The translations under genes were made by a program, and so were the position numbers. A DNA stretch of 64,000 nt. It comes from Erinaceus europaeus. Taxonomy: Eukaryota > Chordata > Mammalia > Eulipotyphla > Erinaceidae. This document shows positions 52,431 through 63,047 of this stretch, one piece after another. The stretch's first letter is position 1; every line of letters starts with the position of its first letter. Below the pieces are notes generated by a model. That model searched no databases, was not told the origin of the DNA, and was given only the letters and a program-made list of their open reading frames with translations. The stretch covers positions 92,860,054 through 92,924,053 of the forward strand of contig NC_080170.1 in NCBI RefSeq assembly GCF_950295315.1, read 5' to 3'.

Positions 52431-53562
52431 GAACTTTTCCAGCTTTTGTAGTCATTACTTTATATGATGGCATTAGACTTTCTCCCAGTTGTTAAAGCAT
52501 TTAGGTTTTTCTGTTGTTGTTGTTGTATTCAAACTAATATTAAGTTAATGGGAATCTATCTAACTCTCTACTAAGAATGTGGGATAGAATATGTATTCTA
52601 CACTGGAAAAGAAATGTTCTGTACAGATACAGAAGAGAGAAGTTTAGTCTTAAGTATAACTTATCAGAAGACATATATTATGTCTTAACTTATTCATAAA
52701 CTAGGTATGAAGTTTTGTGTGTTTTACTTAACCTCTCTGAACCTTTTTATTCATCTATAATATAATACCATATAGTGATACCTGAGCATTAGCAATAAAC
52801 CAATTAGCACACAACATAGACTCAGTAAATTGTATCAATCCACAAAGAAGACAGCACTCTCTCTACCATTGTCTAACCTCAAGACCTACATACATCTATG
52901 TTCCCTGACATTAGCTCACCTAGAATATATAATATTCTGATAGCATTACTCCATAGCCAAGAAATCTTGTTCCAGTCCCTCATATTATAAACATGTCACA
53001 AACTGATCTTCATTCATCTAATTTCTTCCTCTTGACAAATTCTGAAATTATTCATCTCTAATATATAGTATTCTCTCTGTGATTTTCTCAGATTTTTCAT
53101 TTTATATTAGAAATCCATATTCATTTGAACCTTGGAGAAACAATTGTCTTAAAAGAAGTAAGAATCCAGGGCATCATACGTTTTTATTAGACTCAATTCA
53201 TTTGTTGCTTAATTAATCTTCGCCAGTACATGGTTAGAATCAGCTCAGAAAAGAGGTTTAAAATGTAATTACAGAGTATGGAAAACATAGTCAAAAATTA
53301 TGTATTCAAGTAGACAACGTCATAGTATCAAGTATACAAGGAAAAGAAAACCTATAATTCAGCCATGGGTTTCAAAGCAAAAGAGAGTTCTAATGAGTTT
53401 AGCCCTTCTCAATCAGCTCTTCAACATGTAAATACATCCACATGCCAATTTTTTAAGAGCCAAGGGACAACTCATTCCTTTGTACAACAGGGATTCCTTT
53501 GTGCAGGGTCCCCAACCTCTGCCTCTTTCCAAAAACAGTGATGGGTTCTTCATGGAAAATCT
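52431..53562. other. Unassigned AT-rich stretch, about 1.1 kb
   Basis: No gene or repeat recognised. A short (GTT)n run lies at 52513-52525. Confidence 0.4.
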
Positions 53563-53567
53563 GTCCT

Positions 53568-53718
53568 GGATAGGGGTAGATAGCATAATGGTTATGCCAA
53601 GAGACTCTCATGCCTGAAGCTCCAAAGTCCCAGGTTCAGTCTCCTGCACCACCATAATCCAGAGCTGACTGAGCACTGCTCTGGTTTAAAAAAAAAAGAG
53701 AGAAGAAAAAAAAAAAAA
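53568..53718 (+). mobile_element. SINE-D copy, well preserved
   Basis: GGATAGGGGTAGATAGCATAATGG (A-box region), CATGCCTGAAGCTCCAAAGTCCC, AGGTTCAGTCTCCTGCACC (B-box region), CTGAGCACTGCTCTGGTTT and an A/AG-rich tail. It is close to the copies at 55749 and 57465, so this subfamily was active more recently than the copy at 8230. Confidence 0.88.
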
Positions 53719-54700
53719 AGGAAAAGAAAAATCTGCCCTTACAAATCAAATGAACAGAAAAAAAAACTTTAAAAATTCTTGGATTTGATAGCATAACTGA
53801 GGTTAACCAGAGGGGTTTGGGTGATAAAAGTAAAAATGGATGAGTTCCAAAGGACTGTGATGTAGGGTTATTGGTATTTTGGTCATAGGTGTGTGGTAAT
53901 AATAATATACAACTTCAGTGTGAATCTTGTACTCCTTACCATATGCAGTATTGTAAATTATTGTTACCTCAACAAGAGAAAAATTATAAAAAGAATTTAT
54001 TCTGGCTGTATAACCAGTACATAACACAAATAGTTTATATTATAAAATTAAAATGTACCAGGGAGACATATGGGATTTTAAAATAATCCATTTATCCCAT
54101 GGATTATTATCTAAATTTGGGGTAATTAAACAGAAATATACTTACATAAACCTGCACTACCATTAGTGGAAGGTGATAATTACAGTTTACAAGAGTGTCA
54201 GTACAATCTTTTGTAATCCTATGATCTCTCAAGTAGATATCAATTATAACCAGAATGCAAAAACATAAGGTAGGTTAATTCCAGGATTGTATCTTTTATT
54301 TACAACATTAAAGGTAACATTTGCTTTAAAACCACTTAGCAGTTTAAAATGGGCAGCAAATTTCCTTTTATGTAGATAAGCATTTTGTGAGCTAATATGC
54401 CATTTTGTGTTACATATAAATATCAACTGATTTAGAAAAGAAGCAACAGATCCTATACTGATTAGTGTGCAGCCACAATATCTTAGTTGGTTAAACATTA
54501 GTGACATTGTGCTCTATTTATGTAACACATTACCTAGTTATTTTGCATTTTAAAAGAGTTATATTTAGGCAGAAACTAATGCTAGTTTTACTTTTTGTAC
54601 AATAAGAATAGACTACTAGATAAATAAGAAAAATGGTTGTGTTATATCTTAACACCAAAGCCTCATAGTAACATTAGATAGTTTCTACTTTTCTTATTTA
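53719..54700. other. Unassigned AT-rich stretch
   Basis: No gene or named repeat recognised. Frames up to 87 codons (54244-54507, minus) carry no recognisable domain. Confidence 0.4.
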
Positions 54701-54711
54701 AAAAAATATCA

Positions 54712-55450
54712 TTGATGGTCAGAGAAATGCAAATAAAGACAACAGTGAGATACCACTTCACTACTGTGAGAATGTCATACTTCAGAAAGGATAGTACAAC
54801 AAATGCTTGAGAGGTTGTGGGGGCAAAGAACCTCCCTGCACTGCTGGTAGAAGAGCAGTCTGTAGAATATAGTCTGAAGAACTCTCAGAAGACTAGAAAT
54901 GGATCAATGCTATGACCTGGCAATTCTTCTCCTGGGGATCCTAAAAAATCAAACACACCCATTCAATAATAATGTATATATCTGTGTTCATAGAAACACA
55001 TTTTGTAATAACCAAAATCTGCAAGCAACCTAGGTATCCAACAACAGATGAGTGGCCAAGAAAGTTGTGGTATATATACACAATGGAATACTACTCAGCT
55101 ATTAAGAATGATTTAGATGGACTGTGAAGGAATGATGTTAAGTGAGATAAGCCAGAAAGAGAAGAATAAATATGAGATGATCTCACTACGTGGACAGAAG
55201 TTGAGAAGTAAGAGCAGGAAAAGGAAACACAAAGTAGAACTTAGTCTAGGCTTGGTGTATTGTACTTCGGTGTAAAGGACTTGAGGGAAGGAGTGGTGGC
55301 TTTCAGGTGCTGGTACATGATAGTGGAGGAGGACTTGTGCTGGGGGTAAGAGTTATTTGCAGAAAACTGAGAAAATTTACACATGCATCAACAACTATAT
55401 TTACTATAAGCCATTAATGCCCCCAATCAAAATATTTTTTAAAATATGCA
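54712..55450 (+). mobile_element. Old LINE-1 ORF2 end and 3' UTR
   Basis: GAGATACCACTTCACTACTG, GCACTGCTGGTAGAAGAGC, CAATTCTTCTCCTGGGGATCC, CAACAACAGATGAGTGGCC, TATATATACACAATGGAATACTACTCAGC and GAGATGATCTCACTACG, ending in CCATTAATGCCCCCAATC. Several frameshifts. Confidence 0.88.
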
Positions 55451-55559
55451 AAGCAAAAAAAAAAAGTATGTTATACCAGATCTTAGTCACTGTTGTAACC
55501 TAATAAACAAAAGCAAGGAATAACAATAGGATGAAACTTCAGTGGATTTTGGCCTATCA

Positions 55560-55746
55560 CAGTAAACTGAGGTATCAGCAATGGGCAAGGGAGGTTGGGG
55601 GGAATGTTAAGGATATAGAGCTCTCTAGAACATCATGGCAGAGGAGGGCTTAGTGGGGCTGTATTATTATGTGGAAATGTTATGCATGTACAAACTATTG
55701 TATTTTACTGTCTACTGTAAACCATTAACCCCCCAATAAAGAAATT
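55560..55746 (+). mobile_element. LINE-1 3' UTR end
   Basis: GGGGCTGTATTATTATGTGG, TTATGCATGTACAAACTATTG and CCATTAACCCCCCAATAAAGAAATT, the terminal L1 3' UTR as at 61440-61540. A separate truncated insertion from the one before it. Confidence 0.82.
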
Positions 55747-55748
55747 AA

Positions 55749-55890
55749 CTGGGCAGGGGTAGATAACATAATGGTTATACAAAGAGACCCTCATGCCTGA
55801 GGCTCCAAAGTCCCAAATTCAATGCCCCCAACCCCCGCAACATCATAAACCAGAGCTGAGCAGTGCTCTGGTAAAATAATAATAATACCG
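55749..55890 (+). mobile_element. SINE-D copy
   Basis: GGCAGGGGTAGATAACATAATGG, CCTCATGCCTGAGGCTCC, CCAAATTCAATGCCCCC, CCAGAGCTGAGCAGTGCTCTGG and AATAATAATAATACC. Inserted directly at the A-rich end of the L1. Confidence 0.88.
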
Positions 55891-57404
55891 TAAATTCACA
55901 TTGCGTTAGTAAAATGATGAAAATGAAATATAAAAAATGTTTTATAATTGATTTCCCCATTACAGTTTAAGGCCCAAGAGCATATAAACAATGTCTACTA
56001 CCTGTTACAGAATCTATCCTTAGAACTTTGCACAGAACGTGGGGCATAAAATTTGCTTATATATTTAAAGTTGAACGTATATTTACTGCTTCACTACAGC
56101 ATTCCTATGTCATGAACCACTACCACCACCCTGCCCCTATTATCACTTCACACTATAAAATCTTTTGTTTTAAGTCTTTTGGGGTCCTATGTCTATTATC
56201 ACTTTAACTGTAAAACAAAGTCTCTTCTCTCATATAACATATAATCAATTTAGTTGTAGAGAGAAAATTACCTTGGCAACAATATAAAAATATATATATT
56301 AAGTGGAAATTTTATGGTACAAGGAAAGAAACGGTCTATGTTCAAGGCACTGAAGACCTCAAAATGTTGACAGGATTGCTGAGATTTGAAGTACAGCTTG
56401 GGGTGCAGCAAGATAGCTGATTTGTATGGTGTACTTGCTTTGTCTTGGGTATGACCCAGATTTGTACTATACAGATTCTGTAACAGAAAAAAACATAGTC
56501 TAATGAGCTTAAATCAGCAGAATTTTACTTCTCATCTCTGGAAGCTGAAAGTAAAAGTTTAGGATGATAGCACTATTGGGTTTTGATGAAAACCCCCTTC
56601 CTCACTGTAGATTTCTGACTCACATAAGAGAGAGCAGAGCAGAGCAGAGCAAATGAGCACATTGTAACTCTCATAAAGGCACTAACCTTATTTTCTGGAT
56701 CTCCACCCTCATGATCTCATCTAAGCCTAATGACACCTCAAATTCCACACTTCCTAATACCATCACAGTGGGGTACATAAGGGTGGTGAGTAGGGGCAAG
56801 GTAAGGTTTCAACATAAGAATTTCAGAAACACACAAATACCTAGTCCAGGACAAGTTTGCAAAAAGCAAGTAGTGAGAACTAAGGATTTTTTTTTTAAAG
56901 TTTTTAAAACTAAAGGAAATAAACCCTCAATTTGTTACAGAAAAAAAAAGTTACATAATAAAAAGAAAGTAAAAATTGTAAAGATATGTTGACTATGCCT
57001 TGTCAGTAGGTGTCCTGAAGGGCATTGTTTTCATTGAAAATTTGCCTTAGATACCCAAAATAGTTCCTTAGTTTCCCTTTTTTATAAAATCAATTTGAAA
57101 TGTTAAAGACCTCTGGGAAATGGAAGAATACAGAATCAGTGATTGACTTTATAGTTGAAGCTGGAATTGTTAGGGGAAGCTGAGGACAAAGGGTTCTGAA
57201 CCTTAGTTCCACTAGGATCCAGAGTTTTGTGACCAGAAATACATTTTTTGCCCCATCACTGAGAAGGAGGACAATTTGGAGAACACCTAAGGAATCCAGG
57301 CCTCTTGTTTCCCTTACCTGAAAGACAAAAAGCAAAAAAAGCAGCACTCCCAATGCCCAGAAGTGGTAATAGCTTTAAGTATGATTTAGAAATGAAGGGA
57401 TGAT
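55891..57404. other. Unassigned stretch, about 1.5 kb
   Basis: Apart from a short (AGAGC)n run listed separately, no repeat or gene is recognised. The 93-codon frame at 56711-56992 is lysine-rich and has no recognisable domain. The region around 57100-57360 has a more mixed composition, but its 87-codon minus-strand frame has no known match by eye. Confidence 0.4.
56634..56656. repeat. (AGAGC)n pentanucleotide repeat
   Basis: Four to five units of GAGCA/AGAGC. Confidence 0.88.
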
Positions 57405-57742
57405 GCTAAGTGGTGGCACAACTGGGTGAATATACCTGCTGCAAAGTTCAAAAACTGTGATTTGGGCAAGGCAGAAAGCATAATAGTTATGCAAAAAGGC
57501 TCTCATGCCTGAGGCTCCAAAGTCCTAGGTTCAATCCCCTGCACTACCATAAACCAAAGTTGATCAGTGCTCTGGAAAACAAAAACAAACAAACAAAAAA
57601 TCCTGATTTAAACCCCTGGTCCTCACCTGCAGGGGAAAATTTTGCAAGCAGTGAAGCAGTACTCTAAGTACCTCTCCTCTCCCTCTCTATCTCCTCCTTC
57701 CCACTCAATCTCTATAATAAACAGTAAATAAATATTTTTAAA
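57405..57742 (+). mobile_element. SINE-B split by a SINE-D
   Basis: GCTAAGTGGTGGCACAACTGGG, CCTGCTGCAAAGTTCAAAAAC, interruption, then AAACCCCTGGTCCTCACCTGC, GGGGAAAATTTTGCAAGC and AACAGTAAATAAATATTTTTA. Both halves join in register when the SINE-D is removed. Confidence 0.82.
57465..57600 (+). mobile_element. SINE-D nested in SINE-B
   Basis: GGCAAGGCAGAAAGCATAATAG, CTCATGCCTGAGGCTCC, TAGGTTCAATCCCCTGC, GATCAGTGCTCTGG and (AAAC)n. Flanked by TGTGATTT and CCTGATTT, a probable eroded TSD. Shows that SINE-D was active after this SINE-B. Confidence 0.85.
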
Positions 57743-58144
57743 TAAGTAAATCTGGGGCCTTAGAATTGTATTAAGAAGAAGGAGAAGAATGAGGAGGAGG
57801 AGGAGGAGACTGCATGAAGATAACACCTAGGCTGACTCTGCTGAAGAAATCTCTTCAAATCCTGGCCTCTCTGACTGGAAGCAGGATTTCCAGGCCAGTT
57901 GCAGAGAAACTACAGAAGAAGGGACAAGTGAAAAACACAGTGTAAAATTATAACCCATTTATGAATTGTAAAATGAGTGCTAGAAAGGACAAGGCAATGA
58001 GTTTTCCACTGCACCTTGTACCACCTTGCAACACATCCCAAAGGCTAGAAGCTGCTTATTTGGGAAGTGAGAACATCCAGCGAGACAAAGACCCTCTACA
58101 GACAGAAACCCTTCTGGGCTGATCCCAGGACTGAACTTCCCAGA
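57743..58144. other. Unassigned stretch with a GGA-rich tract
   Basis: An (AGG/AAG)n purine tract lies at 57774-57809. The remainder is mixed in composition with no recognisable gene. Confidence 0.4.
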
Positions 58145-58350
58145 GAGTGTAATATATATATATATAATTTATTATTGAATAGAAACAGAGAGAAATTGAG
58201 AGGGGAGGAGGAGGTAGCGAGACATAAAAACACCTGCAGCCCTGCTTCATGAAGCTTTCCCTCTGCAGGTGGGGACCAGGGGCTTGGAGCTGCATCTTTG
58301 TGCACTGTAACATGTGCACTTAACCAGATGTGCCACCGCCTAATACCTGA
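58145..58350 (-). mobile_element. SINE-B, inverted
   Basis: GTAATATATATATATATAATTTATTATTG (tail), AACAGAGAGAAATTGAGAGG, CACCTGCAGCCCTGCTTC, CCCTCTGCAGGTGGGGACC, CATGTGCACTTAACC and TGTGCCACCGCCTAATACC. Confidence 0.85.
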
Positions 58351-58369
58351 GAGTGCATCTTTTGTCACA

Positions 58370-59125
58370 TATCCTAGTTCTGCCTAGCAGATCCAGAGCA
58401 AGAACTCTCTCATTGGTGAGTGTGTCTGTCATCCAGTCCAACTGTTAGGTCAGATGGCAATGCCTGTGACCTATGTTCACTGGAACTGAACTGCAGATAG
58501 CCCTGACACAACTTGGCAGACTATTTAGTCTGCCCCCTGAAACAATCAGGCAGCCAGACAGCCATCCCATCAACCTAAACCTCTCACTCATCACTGCAGC
58601 AGAGACCTGAAAAAGTAGTTTCCTTAGGAACTTGAGGAAGCTTCACCAGGCCCCAGCTGTGAACATATACATGTTCTATTAACGTATTAATTCCTTCTCT
58701 GGCTGTTTGTATATACTCATTCTTTTTGCTGTGGTTGACCGTTTTTTGGTTTTGTCTTTTTTTTTTTTTACTCTTATTTTGTTTGATTTTTGTAGCTGTT
58801 CCAGTTGTCTATTTCTTTCTTCAGTTGAATGCAACAGACTCTAAGTCTCGTCTTCCAAAGACAGAAGTGTCACCATGAGAACAAAAGGACACATCACAAG
58901 GTGACTGGCTTTAGGGTTCCAGGAACCAACAGACCACAGGCCACCTTTTACCTTACCTAAACAGCAACACCCAGGGAACAAAATTCAAAAGGCAACAAAC
59001 AGAATGATCTAATCAAGAAGAAATACTGCAGCAATAAATCAGGACAGAAGTCCAGAATAAAAATCCCAAGAAGCCAGAAGCAAATAAAAATTAGGAAAAC
59101 ATCCAAACATTAAGTGATGTGATAA
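58370..59125 (+). mobile_element. Possible L1/HAL1 5' region
   Basis: More GC-rich than the flanks. It ends in CAACAAACAGAATGATC, AGAAGAAATACTGCAGC and CCAAGAAGCCAGAAGC, which read like the start of an L1 ORF1 coiled-coil part. A T-rich segment at 58680-58815 may be a separate insertion. The assignment is weak. Confidence 0.35.
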
Positions 59126-59300
59126 TCAGAGGAATGAGGAAAGCTTGTGAGGGGGTTTTATCAGAAGTGGGGAAGAAACAAATGAAAATCCTTCATCACT
59201 GATCTAGAATTCAGGGTTACATACATTCAAAGTATATATTTTGATATTCAGTGAAGGTACAAAACTGTAAAGCATATTGTTAAATACCCAAAAAAAAAAG
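59126..59300. other. Unassigned short stretch
   Basis: Nothing recognised. Confidence 0.3.
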
Positions 59301-59302
59301 TG

Positions 59303-59505
59303 AGAGCCAGGCAGTGGCACACCCAGTTAAGTCTACAAGGACCCAGGTTCAAGCTCCTGGTCTCCACCTGAAGGGGGGGGAAGCTTCGTGAGTGGTGAAG
59401 CTGGGCTGTAGTTGTCTCTGTACTTTTCCCTCTCTACCTCCTCCTCCCCTCTCAATTTCTCTCTATCATTATCCAATAATACATAAATAAACAATATAAT
59501 AAAAA
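59303..59505 (+). mobile_element. SINE-B copy
   Basis: GAGAGCCAGGCAGTGGCACACCC, CAGGTTCAAGCTCCTGG, CTCCACCTGAAGGGGGGGG, CGTGAGTGGTGAAGC and ATTATCCAATAATACATAAATAAAC. Confidence 0.85.
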
Positions 59506-60830
59506 GCACTTAAATAGGATAGATCAATAGGAGAGAACAGCATTATTCAGAACCAGAGAATTAGTATCTAGGCAATAATTTCAAAATTCATGAAAACTAA
59601 GACATTGCTTATCTTTGAGAATAAGGCACTTGTAAAGAATGTGTAATAAAGAAAGAAGCAAGTAATCATCAGAAACTGTTAGTCAAGGCAAGTGGACACC
59701 AAATTTGGTTCTACTTGTTTCATGTCCATACTGAACGCAAAAGAAACTTCTGTCAAGGCTTTTTTAAAACAAAATGTACATTCATCTCCAGATATTTTTC
59801 CATAAAGAGGGCTACCAAGTAACAGTTTGAGTGGCATAATGTAGATATTTCAAATGATAATTTAGTTAACTGAAAAGAGAGAGAATGTACATTTTATTTT
59901 TTAAATTAACTTTGCCATCTGCATACAAACTGTCCAAGCTTTTCTAGATATATTCCAGCCCTACATTCAGCCTTTATAAGCTTCAATACAGTCAAGATTG
60001 GGATAATTTTTATTTTAAAACTTAAGGCCCCTGAAGGAATATTTATTCCTGTACAAAAGAGTAAAATGAGATGTACATGATGTCCCATCATGTAAATGGC
60101 ACACTACATTTTTAGCCTTCGGGGTTCAGAAAGATGACAAGATTATGAAACTTTTGTTTTTTTTCTAGGAACTTGAAATTTTGATTGGATGGCAAAAAAA
60201 AAAAAATCAATTCTAATTATCTTCTGGAAGAAAGGTACTTAAATCTTGTAGTACAAATTGTCCTTCAGAGTTAAGAAAAATAGAATCTAACTCAATTGTT
60301 TGCTTTAGTATATGAGTTCAGCTGGTAAACCTAACCATATCAATCCAAGTTGATAGATCAATATTTTGTATGTCAGATGTATACAAATGAAATTATTTGG
60401 GATATATACAGTATAAGAGTTCAAAAGCAGCTCAGTAGCCTCATTACTGTACTTTCAGTGTCATCCCCAAGCCTGACAAAATTAAAACAAGGAAGAAATA
60501 AAAGCTTAATGTTAGCTTTGTTTAAAAATTTTATAAATTTATAGAAGTTTGAGGGATTTTTTTTATTATATAGTTCAACCCCTTTATAGTAATAGTAAAG
60601 GAGAGTAAAATCTAGAAAACTTGAAGATTTAACCGAGGTCTTACAACCAGCAAGCAACAGAACTAAACAAAATCTACCCTGTTATTTAAAATCTATCATC
60701 CAACACTATATCCTAGATTATAGTTAATACTACTATATTGCCAAAGTTATTTCTAAAATTATAAGATGATAGAGGGATCAACAAATTTTAAATGATTATT
60801 TTTCATATCAAAACAACAATAACAACTCTA
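59506..60830. other. Unassigned AT-rich stretch, about 1.3 kb
   Basis: No gene or repeat recognised. A-run at 60194-60206. Confidence 0.4.
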
Positions 60831-60834
60831 TCTG

Positions 60835-61115
60835 ATCCTGGAGAGGGTGTGGGGCCAAAGGAACCCTCCTACACTGCTGGTGGGAATGTAAATTGGTCCA
60901 ACCTCTGTGGGGAACAGTCTGGAGAACTCTCAGAAGGCTAGAAATGGACCTACCCTATGATCCTGCAATTCCTCTCCTGAGGATATATCCTAAGGAACCC
61001 AACACACCCATCCAAAAGGATCTATGTACACATATGTTCTTGGCAGCAAAATTTGTAATAGCCAAAACCTGGAAGCAACCCAGGTGCCCAATAACAGATG
61101 AGTGGCTGAGCAAGT

Positions 61116-61177
<62 letters not shown>

Positions 61178-61548
61178 CTCAGCTACAAAAAATGGTGACT
61201 TCACTGTTTTCAGCCGATCTTGGATGGACCTTGAAAAATTCATGTTAAGTGAAATAAGTCAGAAACAGAAAGATGAATATGGGATGATCTCACTCTCAGG
61301 CAGGAGTTGAAAAACAAGATCAGAAGACAAAACACAAGTAGAACCTGAACTGGAATTAGCATATTGCACCAAAGTTAAAGACTCTGGGGTGCATGGGTGG
61401 GGAGAACACAGATCCAAGAAGGATGACGGAGGACCTAGTGGGGGTTGTATTGTTACATGGAAAACTGGGAACTGTTATGCATGTACAAACCATTGTATTT
61501 ACTGTTGAATGTAAAACATTAATTCCCCAATAAAGAAATTTTTAAAAA
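60835..61548 (+). mobile_element. LINE-1, 5'-truncated, relatively young
   Basis: CTACACTGCTGGTGGGAATG, GAAATGGACCTACCCTATG and CAACCCAGGTGCCC, then the (AT)n tract, CTCAGCTACAAAAAATGGTG, GTTTTCAGCCGATCTTGG and CATTAATTCCCCAATAAAGAAA. Close to the young L1 at 51583-52195 by eye. The ORF2 end is open from 60893 up to the microsatellite, which breaks the frame. Confidence 0.9.
61119..61173. repeat. (AT)n microsatellite inside L1 ORF2
   Basis: About 27 AT units. It replaces the TATATATACACAATGGAAT segment found at this place in the L1 at 55065-55090. Confidence 0.95.
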
Positions 61549-62965
61549 GATGTATGTTTTATTGAGTATTTGAAAGCTGGTTTCCTTCTAAGATCAACCA
61601 TTATTAATATTTTTCTGCCAATGTCCTCTAAACCCATAGATATTATAACTACTTTTCACTTATGTCTAAGCTAGAATCAATAGTACATTTACACTGTAAT
61701 ATGAAACTGCATGAAAACCCACCATGCTTTTCCTTATATCAATCAATTTATCTCATATAACATTTTTAATATCAGTGCCCTGAAACATTTTAAATATTCA
61801 TGTGTAGACACTTAGATGCTTTCAAATTTTAAAATAAGTAGATTATCTATGTAACCTCGAGTAATTATTTCAATTCTGCATAGAAAAACAAATCCCTGAA
61901 TAAATCATAAATCTTTCCTTCATATTTTCAAAACCTATAATACAAGAACACTTTTTACAATTCTTGTAATATAATAATGATGATGATCTATGCTTACACA
62001 CTACTTTTCTAATAATTGCCAACTCATTTATCTTTTTGACAGTCTTGAGTAATAAGAAAGTGACATTATTTCCACTTTATATTAAGGAAACTGAGGTAAA
62101 GCATCCATGAGAAATTCTCCAAGGTCAGAGTTTAACTAAAGCTAAGTGAAGTGAAAAAAATAAGGAGACACAAGGAAAGTTTATCAATGTTCTCTATAAT
62201 TAAAAATAGTCATGGGCTGCTTCACTACTGAAAAGTGACAGGGATAATGAAGTTTATATAGAAGATTTAAAAAAATACATTTGGAGCATATCCCAAACCT
62301 GTCCTAAGCTATACAGATAGAATAGGTTTTATGCTTTAGTAGTAATAAAAGAATGCTAAAATCTTACTGGCTTAACATGACAAATTCTGGTTTTGTTTGT
62401 TTTTTGTTTGTTTGTTTGTTTTCTGAGTGACCATAAAAGGTGGTTTGTTCCTCTCAATAGCTTTACATCAAATTGCAGTCAGAGATTGGGGTTCCTGCCA
62501 TTATGTAGCTAAACCATCTGGAATATCTGGTGTGTAAGTTCACCACAAAAGGAAAAAAGAATATTGGGGGATAGAACCATAAGAAGTACTTAAGTGAAAA
62601 TTTTGAAACTAAAATGAATGTTGACCACGTCCCATTGTTCAGATATTAACCCATGTAATCAGTGTAGGAACAATGATGAATATAGTTATCTATGTCCAGG
62701 ATTGGAAAAATGAAACAGAATATAGTATATATTATAACACCATCTCTGCCATAGGCTAGTATATGGTTAAATGTGAAGTTAATAGATCATGTGTGTGGGG
62801 GGGGGGGGTAGGAGGAGGAGGTTATGATTGTTTTGGCTGCAAGGCTTATCAACAAGACTAAGCCTGCATGATGACTTCACTATTTCTGATAGCTTTTATT
62901 TTTCCCTTTCTTTTTTTTTTTTTGTCTGATAGTCTTTTAATTAGTAGAACAATTTAGGCAAAATT
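61549..62965. other. Unassigned AT-rich stretch, about 1.4 kb
   Basis: No gene or named repeat. Contains a (GTTT)n run (62393-62421), a run of about 12 G at 62798-62809 and a T-run at 62911-62923. Confidence 0.4.
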
Positions 62966-62969
62966 TATT

Positions 62970-63047
62970 CTGTTTTTTTATTTTTATTTATCGAAAGGAA
63001 ACACTGACAGAAACCACAGGATAAGAGGGGTACAACTCCACACAAAG
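62970..63047 (-). mobile_element. Family R terminal fragment, inverted
   Basis: TTTTTATTTTTATTTATCGAAAGG, ACCACAGGATAAGAGGGG and TACAACTCCACACAA, the last 75 bp of family R in reverse. It stops just before the opposite-strand copy begins. Confidence 0.75.

Noticed and set aside
56711..56992. 93-codon lysine-rich frame
   Set aside because: A-rich low-complexity sequence gives many AAA codons. There is no domain or neighbour to support a gene.
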